From: Calvatia gigantea
Lineage: Eukaryota; Basidiomycota; Agaricomycetes; Agaricales; Lycoperdaceae
Length of the DNA: 64,000 nt
Direction of reading: 5' to 3'
NCBI GenBank assembly: GCA_025093985.1
Contig: JACAAK010000002.1
Coordinates: 744,001-808,000, forward strand
A program made the position numbers and the translations under genes. Of the stretch, positions 12,132 to 23,195 are shown one piece after another (the first letter of the stretch is position 1; each line of letters starts with the position of its first letter). The notes below the pieces were generated by a model that was not told where the DNA came from, ran no database searches, and worked only from the letters and a program-made list of their open reading frames with translations.

Positions 12132-14548
12132 TCAATACCTACTCCGCAGCCTCTCATTCTCCTCTCTCAACCGCCGGTTTTCCTCTCTCAAATCATTTAA
12201 ATCTCCGACATATTCTTCCATCAACACTCTCAACTCCTGCTTCCATCCCCTTCCCATCCTCACTAGATCCAAATGTAAACCCATCATCTCCGCTTTTGTT
12301 TCTTTCTGGAAATCATACATCACATCCTTCACAATTGTCCTTAGGAACTCATGCGCACTCCCCGTAGATGGTGTTCCTGACATGTGTCCAGCAGCCCGGG
12401 GACGAAGGGGTGATGCGTCCCATGATTGGCTATATCCGTGGCTCTGTGTGGCTTGGGGGGATGAAGTGGTAGGCAGCGGCCTTCGTGGGGTGACTTGCAT
12501 CGAGAGGCTCCGTTCACAGTCGTAATTCTCGTCTTCGTCAGGATTAACGTCATTGAGGTCCTCGGCTTGGCGTGTCTTGTCCACGCCATTTGCCCCTCCC
12601 TTAGAGCCAACGGACTTCACCCGGGCGGTGTCTTTTGCAGTATCACGTTTTGAAGTCTGACTGGATTTGATCCAGGCCTTCACTTCAGGTGTCCCTAGCC
12701 CAAGTACTGCCATCCCTTTCTTCTTCGGTGATGGAATGAGATTTATTTTATCCGCTTTCATATCTGGTAAATCGGGTGATGGTGTTCGGCTATCTTTGAG
12801 AATTTTTGGGATGGGCAATGCTTGTGATACGTTCGTGGTGACATTGACAAGAGGAGAGGGGACAGGTGGGGCGTGTGGTGGAGATGAAGCGTGTTTTTGT
12901 CGAGATGCTACCGACGAAATGGACGTCGAGGAGACGGCACGCCTTGATCGTGAAGCCGTGGTAGTCCCCGACTTTGGGGGAGCCAAGGAAATAGAGGAAA
13001 CGGAGGTTCGAAAGCGATCGGGCTCATGGGGGTTGAAAATGGAAGATACTGCTTCGGATGTTGTCGTCTCAAAATGAGTGGTAATGGACGGTTCAATGAG
13101 CTGCGATATAGACATCTTTCGCGGCCTGAGAGAGGTCGCCCGAGGTGTCGACTCCGAAGGCATTGTCGCCTTTCCTGATGACCTTCGAGACTTCGCATTT
13201 CGCGGCGCGGGTGACGAGAGACTGGATTTCGTGACTTTGGTGATAGCGGTCTTCCCAGCACCTCTGGCATTTAACGTCAGGCTGTTTCCTTGAGGGTCTC
13301 TGGAGGGTGATAGTACTTTCTTTGGGTTTACGGCTTTCAGCGATGGTGACCGTTTGGGTATTCCTGTATTGAGTAGAGCCTTACGAGCGGGTGTTGCAAC
13401 GGCCGCAACACCGGGTCGAACGGACCTCGGCTGCGCAGGGGAAGCATTCGTTGGGGTAGCAACTGTTTTCTTCACAGATATTTTCGGTGATGATTTTGCT
13501 TTCCCATCCTCGGATGAGTTCCTTGGTTTTTTCTGTTGCATAGGTCAGATTAGAATATTTAGAAGAGTATTGAGGAGGACGTTTAAACCTACCTGAACAG
13601 CCAAGGTACGGATGGGATTCCCGAGCTCACTGACCACGATTGATTTAGGTACTTTATCCAAAGATCGTAAATCCTGAACCAGCAGTCTCCCACTCTCGGT
13701 TCCGAAATAGATTGAAGCACCCTCTGGTGAAAATGCGATCGTGGTCAACGACTCCTTCATATTTAAAGCCCGGAAAAGTCTACCCAGAGACATTTCAATA
13801 TTTCTATCGCATGGCAACTAAGAGCTTACACGCACCCTTTTTCCTTATCTAGATCAACAAGACCAACATAACCGGCCGAGGTGGCAACGGCAACCAGAGT
13901 TTTGCTGAACGGGCTAGATGCAAGGGTAACAATATCTCCTGGGGCCGCCTCACCCATCGAGATTGTCCTCGAAGGGCCAGATGAACGAGTGGTGTCAAAT
14001 ACAAGGAGGTGTTTCCCGACAGCTACTAAAAGCCGTGTCCGACTGTGTGGGTGAAAAGCGCAAAGCGTCGCGCGCTCCAGTGGAGATATTCCCCGAAGGA
14101 CGATATGCGAGCCGATGGATAGGTCATGAACATAAACAGCATTATGTGATGCGGATGCAAGAAGTGTCGAGTCGTTGGAAAGTGACAAAGAGAGGATCTC
14201 CGCTCTCTGCGAATTGAATATCTCTGTAACCTCCACTGTTGGACCACCGCACTCTAACAAGTGGATGGCCTTCCCTGCACAAAAGATAACGGCCAGGTCA
14301 TCCTTCGCTATCAAGCATCTAATTTGATCCTCCTCCAGAGTGTGCAATAGCTTGAGCTGATTTGAAGATGGGTCATAACGAGAAATCTCTCGGGCTGAAG
14401 AGAGATAAAGAACCGAGTTATCGGCTGCCCAAGCGCTGACGGTGTATTCATCGGTGGGCGCAAGACATGATGTTAAGATAGAAGGAGAGTGTTTGAGAGT
14501 TGTTGAGTCTGCGACGGCAAGAACGTCTGCCGCAGTGACGGAGAACAT
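12132..14548 (-). CDS. NEDD1: NEDD1-like WD40 protein (gamma-tubulin ring complex recruitment)
   Basis: Three exons (14548-13836, 13779-13593, 13532-12132) give an undisturbed 766-residue frame. The N-terminal ~300 residues are degenerate WD40 repeats (for example SLSNDSTLLASASHNAVYVH, TLVAVATSAGYVGLVDLD, FSPEGASIYFGTESGRLLVQ). A long basic, Ser/Pro-rich disordered middle follows, then a conserved C-terminal helical block (FLRTIVKDVMYDFQKETKAE) and a final coiled coil (LREENRRLREENERLRSRY). This order, beta-propeller then linker then C-terminal helices, is that of NEDD1/Grip71WD, which brings gamma-tubulin complexes to spindle poles and microtubules. Introns are 56 and 60 nt. It points towards HSF (convergent) and away from the gene at 14716 (divergent, 167 bp between starts). 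Confidence 0.85.
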
Positions 14549-14715
14549 CTTTCCTTCATATCCAACTCACTGACAAAACATTTTGGGCTCTATCGCGTAA
14601 ATACACGCAAACAACACGTCTTGCACGTGATGAAGAGATGAGATAAAGAAGAGCACAGCATCTGCGCCACACTGAACTTAGCCTTCTCTAAGTCTCTTGA
14701 CATTTTGCTGTAATA

Positions 14716-15323
14716 ATGCCTTGGCACCCAAATGTTCTCCTGTCATTCGAAGACGACCCTTTCAATGGTCCCGAAAACGAGGGCAAGGGAGGGTGGAATA
14801 AAATTCTGAACATCCTGTTTCCACCCGACACCCGATACTTGGTTGCGCCCCTGCGTCTCCCAATTAACCACGACCCGGCGGCTGACTTCTTACTTTCGTT
14901 CGAGATCAAATTTTAAAAACGCCCGGTTCTCATTCTTAAGCTCTCAAGGCAATCAGCACTAGACTCGCTCTATGCCCGCTCCCGGGCGGACGACCAAATC
15001 AGGGAGCGCTTTAGAGACTGTAGGGGTAGGTATATGTGTGTCTCCGTTGTAATCACTTAATCAATCACCGGAATTCAGGTCAGTGTCCCATTGCTACTTT
15101 GCGTGGTATAAGCGCAATGGGAACTCAAATGGCGTTCTACAGCCTGGACTTACAGAACCTCGGAGCGCATATAGTCCCCCGTTACATTCCTCGTGGCTCG
15201 GAGGTGGTTAATGACAGCACACCTCGCGAGCGGTGGTCATTGGATGTGTTATCCGAGGAAGGCGAGGCCGAAATTCGTCGTCTGGCGGATGAGATTAAGG
15301 CAGAATGTGCAGCCCTGGAGTAA
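14716..15323 (+). pseudogene. Fungal hypothetical protein, possible PD-(D/E)XK nuclease fold, with in-frame stop
   Basis: Exon 1 runs 14716-15025 and exon 2 15079-15323, with a clean GTAGGT...TTCAG intron and matching phase. An in-frame TAA at 14914-14916 interrupts exon 1 in a short T/A run; reading continues convincingly afterwards (RPVLILKLS, ADDQIRERFRDC, then QCPIATLRGISAMGT). The order AADFLLSFEI, then VLILKL, then a helical DDQIRER segment resembles a small basidiomycete family that I associate with restriction-endonuclease-like folds (D...ExK). The expected acidic residue of the ELK-type motif is not present here (ILKL), so activity is doubtful. Without the stop the protein would be about 184 residues. 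Either a recent pseudogene or a sequence error. Confidence 0.5.
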
Positions 15324-15482
15324 TTTGACTCAGTTTCCTTCCTCTTGTTTCCACCCACCGCAAAAGTGTACAAATTAATTTTGATGTTCTTACGGCTTCT
15401 AGTACGAGTGGTCCCACAATTCGACAAGAGCTCTCTTGTAACTTCTTACCAATAATCTGAACAATCTTGTAGTCCTAACCTG
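15324..15482. other. Short convergent gap
   Basis: 160 bp between convergent genes, with nothing recognisable. Confidence 0.4.
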
Positions 15483-18098
15483 TTACTGATTGAGACACTC
15501 AGGATCGCGTGTTTCCGTTGAAGTATCTTGTTTTCCAGGCTCTGGGTGGTTCACTTGCTCCAACTTGTCCTCCCACCCGCGATATTGAATAACCTGAGCT
15601 TTGGTAGGCGGGATAAATGAGTTCAAAACGGTCGCCTGGAGGTCATTCGCTCCTTGGTAGCAACATACAAGTCCAGACTTCACACCGCGCCCAATTATGA
15701 CGTATCCCATAGTATTGGGCTGTGGCCCTTTCCATGGAAGAGGTCGACCCCGACGATAAACCTGAACATACAGGGAAACCAGGTTACGCAGCTAGAATGA
15801 TTCAGGAGCAGTGATACATACCACGGGTTCACGGATGTTAACGGGTGGGATAGATTTCCCATTTGTCAGGATGGAAAGATGTTGGAGTAGTTTAGGGTCG
15901 ACGCTCTTGTCCACTACCTCTGTTCGAACAAAATGGGGGCCCGCCGTCGTTTTAGACCAATCCTGAAACTCGATATTTGCAACGAAACACAAGCAAGCTA
16001 AAAGTGACTTACCCAAATATGCATGAACTCCATGAAGGAGCAAACAAGGTTGTCATCAACAGCACGAGCGAATAAGCCAAAATTGAATTCGCAAAGTGCG
16101 TCGAAAAAATCGGTGTCCGATTCTGTTGCCACATCTATTGATCCAGTGAAGTACCGGATGGCTGTTACACTCAAGCGCATCAACGTCACCCCATCAATCT
16201 CGTTCCCAGAGCACCACTTCTTCAACATCGCCTGTGACTTACTGTGTTCGCCAGGTTCCACAACTGACGAGCGAACGGCCGCAATCGCAAGGCCGCGTGA
16301 GGATTAATTTCGCAGAGGTTGAATAATAACTCACGATCTGGATTTCCGTACGCCAGGATGTGGTTGTGCCAATAAAGACTGCTAGCTCCGAGAAGAACCT
16401 TGACTCTTGCATCCGAGATAAAGAATCTTCCTGAGCGACGCTGCTTCTTTAAGTAGTCTGCGAAGGATTTGTGGTAGAATGATAGGCACTCATTCCGTGC
16501 ATCCTCGGGCTCTGGGATCTCAACGACCGAGTGCAATTTCTCCAGGGAATAATAGAATGTGGCTTTGTCGATCCGCAAAAATAGCCAGAACCGTTCTGCG
16601 TTGGAAACGCGGCGATTAGAAGGTTCCCCACGAGCACAGATTCCAAGGATCTTTATTGCGGTTGGAAGTAGATGCTGAGGTACTCGAGATAGAATCCGAG
16701 AATAAAAGATGTCGAGTGCTTCTAACGGATTATTCATCCCGATATCATCCAGCCCCTGGAGCATCTTCATCAACGCTGATAACTGGATCTCTGGGTCTCC
16801 CACAATCCGGTCGCCCACAACCCTCGTCACCGCCGAAGCAAAAACAAAATACCCAGATACAGCTTTCGAAATCTTGTCGAATGCTTCCTTCAGAGGCCAG
16901 GTAGCACCCGCTTCGACAGTAATCACAAATCTGTAGCGTGCACGGATCTCCTTAAAACTTTCCTGTAGGAATCTCTCGACGTCGGCACGAGCCTCGTCGT
17001 CGATCTCCAGCTCCTCTCTATCACAGCTGCGGACGAATTCCAGCTGGGAGAACGTGTATTTGATGTGAGATTCTGGTCGGCTACACAGCAACCAAATTAG
17101 CGGAAGGTCGTTCCTCTGCGCAGCGTTGGTGATCAACTCGATTAATTCACACTGGGCTTCCTCGTCTTCACATTCATCCAAACCATCGAGGATGATTACG
17201 CAGGGTTGTACACTCGGTGTTTGTTGTGCATCCGGCAGAGTACGGAGCGAGAATGGCTCAACAATAAGCTTCTGGAATTGCACGGGGAGTGCAGCATTTA
17301 GGATCGAAGGATTACCAGCCAGTTGCTGGGTGACGAGCTGCTTGTAGTTGGGGTTTTGTATGGCCAATTGATAGGCGAGTGTTGGGATTATCCGGAGGGA
17401 ATCGGTGGGGAATGCTGAGAAGAAAGCTGCCCCGAGGCATCCGCGTTCACGAGCGAGTTCCCCGAAGGTCTGAGCGATTGCTGACTTCCCGACGCCAGCA
17501 GGACCATAGAGCCAGGTCATCTTCCGCTGGCGATAGAGATCGAGCAGCCATTTCTCCAACCTTCCGTTGATGGTTCGTCGACTTCCGGGGTGGCATTTCG
17601 GTGGTGGGTGCCTGGCGCCAGAGTCGAGCGCAGCTTTTGGGCTGCCCGCACGCTCGAGGGTCAGAAGAACTGGACATTGTTCCGAGATTAGGACAATTTG
17701 CGGACCAACGGAGATTTGTGAAGCGTACCAGTGAAACCATTAGCGATTATATAATAGTTCGTGGTTTGCGAGTTGTCGATGAATGTTGGATAGTTCAGTG
17801 TAAAATTCGTTGCGTTGGCGAAGAACCCTCCTGATGCGCCGCCTGGGGCGTCAGACACCAGAACGCCATCCTGCTTGGTGCGATTGTCGATAACGTTGGT
17901 CTGTATAGCGGTGAAGATTTCACCGGGCAGGGGGTGAGTTCGCGCCGGGAAATTCTGGGATCCTTAAAGACCATCATTCATGAGTTCACTGTCCCGTATG
18001 AGTGAATCCCTACCATCTTGTACTCCTAAATGTCTATCATAATCAGTTTTTTTTGGTGAGAAAAGCTTTTCGCTGAGATATTTGAATCTTGGGAGCAT
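15483..18098 (-). CDS. NACHT-domain NTPase (fungal NLR-like), intact copy
   Basis: Six exons (18098-18014, 17962-17729, 17669-16335, 16263-16013, 15962-15822, 15761-15483) join without error to 774 residues. The layout is an N-terminal ~106-residue region (motif FTLNYPTFIDNSQTTNYYII), a linker ending SRRTINGRLEKWLLDLY, and a NACHT P-loop domain with Walker A GPAGVGKSA (about 162-170), Walker B VIILDGLDEC (about 264-273), the arginine-sensor-like WLLCSRPESHI, and a conserved SFYHKSFADYL near the domain end. A ~170-residue C-terminal region lacks WD40, ankyrin or TPR repeats. NACHT proteins are STAND NTPases; in fungi several act in heterokaryon incompatibility and are thought to sense non-self. 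This one may signal through its uncharacterised end domains. The copy at 20464-23069 shares exon positions and most of the sequence. Confidence 0.9.
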
Positions 18099-18240
18099 GA
18101 GGATGCGCGGCCGACGGTGTTCAATCGCAATCAGGTAGGTTCATTGGGCGTTCTTGCTGCGTTAGCGTGTGAAGGGAGTCTGAATCCTTCCGCGTGACGA
18201 TTAGTTCCCGTGGGACACTTCTATGGTGGATTAGCGCTCA
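18014..18240 (-). repeat. 5' end of a segmental duplication (partner 22985-23195)
   Basis: The first exon and the ~130 bp upstream of both NACHT genes match clearly, for example AAAGCTTTTCGCTGAGATATT and the later GTGGATTAGCGCTCA versus GTGAATTAGCGCTCA. The duplication therefore covered promoter sequence as well as the coding region. Confidence 0.75.
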
Positions 18241-19204
18241 AGCACTCAGGATTCGGCTTCAAAAAGTGATGGTTAGTGGTTATGTAAACTCCATGTAACA
18301 TACGAGTCGATGCTCACATTTTCCTCCATGTTTCTCTTGACCTGGGATATGAATGGTAGCGGCCCATGAGAAACCACCTCTAGCTTTAACTCCCTCGAAA
18401 GCAATGTATTCCTGGCATAGTTTGGCCTTCGACTTTCATGAACTATTCGGAAGGGAACCCCGACCCCGCCCTGGCCCAACCAGTTGCATGGCGCAGCTTG
18501 TCGAGTACATACTATCCAGCAGCACAGTAACGAACTATGCAGAGTATCAGAGGTTGGGCGACGTGAAGATCGAACCTGAGTGTGGGCCATCGACAATGGG
18601 TCAACGAGGCCAGGAAACCATAACTGTCCCGTTATTGAATTGGGGGATATACAACCACGAGTGCACCAAACACCACGCGAGGAAATTCCTAGTAATAAGT
18701 GTAAAATATTGGACTATTTGAGGGGAAAGCAAAAGGCAGATCGTGAGATATCCACAGTCGCCAGATGAGGTGGGGCGAAAGGCCATTCCGTGGTGTCGTT
18801 GAAAACGGTGGAGGGGTGCGAACATACCCACAGTGGTATTGCTCAGAGCCGGTGGAGCTGAGATAGACAAGAGCCAGCGTGGCAAATCAACCGAGTAGGA
18901 AGGTATATGCCAACGACAAGGGTACACAGAGAATTGCGACATGCTCGGGAGACGCTGGAACTCTCAACAACAAAGAAATAATTACTCGTATTTTTGCGAG
19001 TGTTCCGGGTGTCGATAAATGGACCACCTGAAATTCAGGTCACATCTGAAAATCAGATTCATGAACCAGAAAGCATAGTGGGTTTTTGCAAACCCGCGCG
19101 CAATAGGTGAGGAAAAAAAGGCGCCAAGTATTGCACTACGTGAGCGTTCCATAGGTGTGTTAATGATGAACGTTTGAACGAAATGCGACTCGTTGAGCCC
19201 TTTG

Positions 19205-19290
19205 CAATCCGACAATCCATTGTTCCCCCGATTAGGACAGGCCAGGGAACCACAGTGGTTCCGGAATCCGGATCAGCGACTCAACTGATC
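19205..19290 (+). repeat. Duplicated upstream block (partner 24012-24090)
   Basis: Both blocks contain CCATTGTTCCC/T, CGATTAGGA, GGAACCACAG and GGTTCCGG... GATCAGCG in the same order, with small indels. They lie about 1.1 kb (first) and 0.95 kb (second) upstream of the NACHT starts, supporting a tandem duplication of a roughly 4-5 kb unit. Confidence 0.65.
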
Positions 19291-20221
19291 CGAGCTCCTG
19301 CTTTAATTGATGTGCTTGACATTGACACCAGTCCTCCTCTAAGTCAGTGGCAGGAAAGCACCTGCTACTGGTGCGATGCCGGTGAACTGTAATCACCTGA
19401 GCTAAAGCTGGCACCTCCACTCGTCCGTCGTCACTCCCTAGTTCCGGGCTCGTTCCTCTTACCTTATCCAAACACCATACCCAATGGTGTGTGTTGAAAG
19501 CGATTTTTGTTGGACTGCAGTTGCACATTCGTGAACCCCAGAAGAACTCGTATGCTGCTTACGCAAGTTATCCAGTGAAATATTGCACCATTATAATGGC
19601 CTCTCTTTGCGAGGTCTCTAAGTTTGATGCTTTGGGTCATCTCACTCATATGTTGTCGAGTCGTCCCTTGGCTGATAACGAGGCGACTTTGCAGTCTGAA
19701 GCATACAAAAATACACTCTAGGTTCTAAGGGTATGCAAAAATGAGATTTATAAGTCCTCCCGCTCCTGCCAATGACCCTAACGATCCTCCACCCCTAACC
19801 CATTAATGACTATGGCCTCATCGTAGTGTTTTTCGTAGATACACTGTATTTTCTGACCCCCTTGCGGAGACTGCACGTTTGTTCCAGACCCTTCTCTATT
19901 TTATATATTTTCTACTTCACCTGTTTCCGGTACCAGTATATTCCCCATAATTCACAACTTTTCGCCTTTGTTGTTCCACATTCACTTTATCTTGACATCT
20001 CTTATTCATCATGACAGAGGTCCAACTCTTGGACGTGTTTCAGAAAATTTTCTATTTACTCATCTACAGTACCCTAGTCTAACCTCTATATTCACTAACT
20101 TAGCACTTTTCGTACAAGTTTGACAGCCTTAGATTACCATAGAACACCGGACCTCCTCCGTAGCTTAAATACGGTTGAGCCAGTATTGGCTCGACACCTA
20201 GTAATTGGATACCGATTCACT

Positions 20222-20330
20222 CATTCTCGAGGTCTCCCTCTAAGTCATCTCAGCTTGTCTCTTGTCGTCTCTCATTTTCTCGTTGTCTCTCATCTCTGAG
20301 ACTCTCTCGTTCCGGACCCTTGTCCTCGAT
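20222..20330. repeat. TCTC/GAGA-rich low-complexity tract
   Basis: Repeated GTCTCT/TCTCTC words give long spurious frames on both strands. Simple-sequence DNA just beyond the 3' end of the second NACHT copy. Confidence 0.55.
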
Positions 20331-20463
20331 GACGTCTCTGACATTGTCACTCTCGCCCCTCATTTCACTGCTGTTCTCTGTCTCTGTCTCCTTTCCTGGA
20401 CCCGGTTTCGAAGCCTCGTGACTGACGGACGCAGTCATACCTATTATTCGTTGAACCGCCGCC

Positions 20464-23069
20464 TCATCTCTTCACCTTGCTTGGTGGTTGCTCCGCCTTC
20501 TCCATCCATTCCCCCCATTGAGAAATTTGAAGGGCAGTGGGCGGGGTAAACGAGTTCAGAATGACGAACTTCCGAAGGTTCTTTGTTTCCTGGTAGCAGC
20601 ATACAAGACATGATTTCAAACCGCGCCCAATTATGGCATATCCCATGGTGCCAGGCTGTGGTCCTTTCCATGGGAGAGGGCGCCCTTGATGATAAACCTA
20701 AAAGAACGAAGAGGTAAGGATGTGTGCCGTAGGACGGTCCGGGACCAACGACACGTACCACAGGCTCGTGGATGCTGATTGGTGGAATCAGTTTGCCTTT
20801 TGCCAAAATCGAGAGATAATGGAGCAATTTCGGATCAACCGCCCCGTCGAACACCTCTGTTCGAATAAAGTGCGGACCTGCTGAAGTTCTAGACCAGTCC
20901 TACAGTGTAGGAATTGCAATACTGAATACGAGCAAGCGAAATACGACTTACCCAAAGATGTACTTTGTGCATGAGGGAACGAACGAGGATTTTACCGGAA
21001 CTTTCGCAGACCAAGTCAAGATTTCAAATCGCAGAGAGCATCAAAAAAATCGGTGTCCGCCTCTGTTACTGCCTCTAGAGATCCATCAAAGTACCAGCGA
21101 GCTATCGAAGCCAAGCGCGTCAGTGCTCCAGGTTCTACCTCATTCTCGTTTCCAGACTCTGAGGACCACTTCCTGAGCATTGCGTGTGAGCGGCTGTATT
21201 CTTCTGCTCCCACGACTGGCGCGAACGAACAATTGTGATTGTAATGGCTGCGTGAGGACGAGTATCACAGAAGGTGAGTGGATAACTCACGATCTGGATT
21301 TTCATACACCAGGATGTGATTATACCAATAAAGGCTGCTTATCCCGAGAAGAACCTTGACTCTTGCATCCGAGATAAAAAATTTTCCTGACCGACGCTGC
21401 CTCCTTAAGTAGTCCGCAAAGGATTTGTGATAGAAGGACAGGCACTCGTTCTGTGCGTCCTCAGGCGACGGAACTCTGACGACTGAGTGCAGTTTTTCTA
21501 ACGAACGATAGAACGCTGCTTTTTCAATCCGTAAAAATAGCCAGAACCACTCTGCGCTGACAACATCGTCGTCGGAAGGTTCTCCACGAGCACAGATGCC
21601 AAGAATCTGTGTTACAATCGGAAGTACGTGTTCAGGCACTCGAGACAGAATCCGGGAATAAAAGATATCCAGCGCCTCTAAAGGATTTTTCATCCCAATG
21701 TCATCCAACCCCTGGAGCATCTTCATCAATGCCGAAAGCTGGCCCTCCGGGTCTCCAACGCTCCGATCACCCACAACCCTCGTCACTGCAGAAGCAAAAA
21801 CGAAGTACCCAGATACCGCTTTGGAGATCTTGTCAAACACTTCCTCTGGGGGCCATGCGGCACCCGCTTCGACAGCGATCACAAATCGATAGCGCATATG
21901 GATGTTCTTGAAACTATCCTGCAAGAATCTCTCGACGTCGGCACGAGCCTCGTCGTCGATCTCCAGCTCTTCTCTATCACAGCTGCGGACGAAATCCAGC
22001 TGGGAGAACGTGTATTTGATGTGAGATTCTGGTCGGCTGCACAGCAACCAGATGAGGGGGAGATCGTTCCTCTGCGCAGCGTTGTTGATCAACTCAATCA
22101 GTTCACACTGAGCATCCTCGTCGTCACATTCATCCAGGCCATCCAGGATGACGACGTATGGTTGTGTGTTGGCCGCTTGTTGCGTGTCCTGTGAGGTGAG
22201 GAGTGAGAATGGTTCTATGATGAGCTTCTGGAACTGGACAGGGATGGCTGCATCTAGGATCGAAGGATCACCAGCCAGTTGCTGGGTGATCAGTTGCTTG
22301 TAGCTGGGGTTGCGTATGGCCAATTGATATGCGAGTGTTGGGATTATCCGGAGGGAATCAGTGGGGAGGATCATTGAATGCTGAGAAGAAAGCCGCCCCG
22401 AGACACCCACGTTCACGAGCGAGTTCTCCGAAGGTCTGGGCGACTGCTGACTTCCCGACACCAGCAGGACCATAAAGCCATGTCATCTTCCGCTGGCGAT
22501 AGAGGTCAAGCAGCCATTTCTCCAGCCTTCCGTTGATGGTTCGTCGACTTCCGGGGTGGCATTTCGGAGGTGGGTGCCTGACGGCGGAGTCGAGTGCAGC
22601 CTCTGGAGTGCCTGCATCCTTGAGAGTCAGGAGAACTGGACGTTGTTACGGATGAGCACAATCTGTGGGCCAGCGGCAACTTTTGAGGCGTACCAGTGAA
22701 ACCATTAGCGATTATATAATAGTTCGTGGTTTGGGAGTTGTCGATGAATGTTGGATAGTTCATTGTAAAATTCGTTGCACCAGCGAAAAACCCTCCTGGT
22801 GCACAGCCGGATGTCGAAACGCCATCGATTTTGGTGTGGCTCCCAATGACATCGGCCTGGATCGCAGTGAAAAGTTCACCGGCCAGAGGGTGAATTCGCG
22901 CTGAAGGGTTCTGGGATCCTTGGGGCCCGTTAATCGTGAATCCGCTTACTAACGAATGAAGAACGAAAGGAGCGAAATACCTACCATCTCGCCCTCTTAA
23001 ATGCCTATCGTGATCGAGTTTTTTTGGCGAGAAAAGCTTTTCGCTGAGATATTTGAATCTGGGAAGCAT
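20464..23069 (-). pseudogene. Second NACHT gene copy, disrupted by a 10-bp insertion and a +1 shift
   Basis: All six exons of the copy at 15483-18098 can be found with the same phases: 23069-22985, 22918-22694, 22635-21291, 21215-20952, 20899-20759 and 20697-20464. Walker A (GPAGVGKSA) and Walker B (VVILDGLDEC) are retained. Exon 3 is exactly 10 nt longer than in the intact copy because of an insertion at about 22367-22376, just after the FFSAF segment, which breaks the frame downstream of the P-loop. Exon 4 has one extra base after the CDLKS segment. The first part could still yield a truncated protein with the N-terminal domain and P-loop. Most likely a decaying paralogue. Confidence 0.85.
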
Positions 23070-23195
23070 GAGGATGTGTGGCGTTCAACCGCAATCGGTT
23101 GGGCGTTCCTGCCACATTCCCCGTGTGAAGGGGTTCAGAATGCTTCCGTATGTGGATTGGCTTCCGTGGGACCGTTGCATGGTGAATTAGCGCTC

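Larger units (their letters stand above)
18241..20463. other. 2.2 kb between the two NACHT copies, no gene supported
   Basis: Several frames of 70-120 codons exist but none has a domain, plausible splicing or coding bias I can defend. A block at about 19205-19290 is similar to 24012-24090 upstream of the second copy, so much of this spacer probably belongs to the duplicated unit. AT-rich sequence fills about 19780-20110. Confidence 0.5.

Noticed and set aside
18353..18768. Frames of up to 122 codons on both strands between the NACHT copies
   Set aside because: No domain, no paired exon structure, and several overlapping frames are equally open.
20250..20438. Open frame on the minus strand coding a highly charged Glu/Arg peptide
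   Set aside because: It is a translation of TCTC/GAGA simple-sequence DNA; no splice signals or conservation.
22367..22376. 10-bp insertion in the second NACHT copy considered as a transposon footprint
   Set aside because: No clear target-site duplication or inverted repeat is visible around it.
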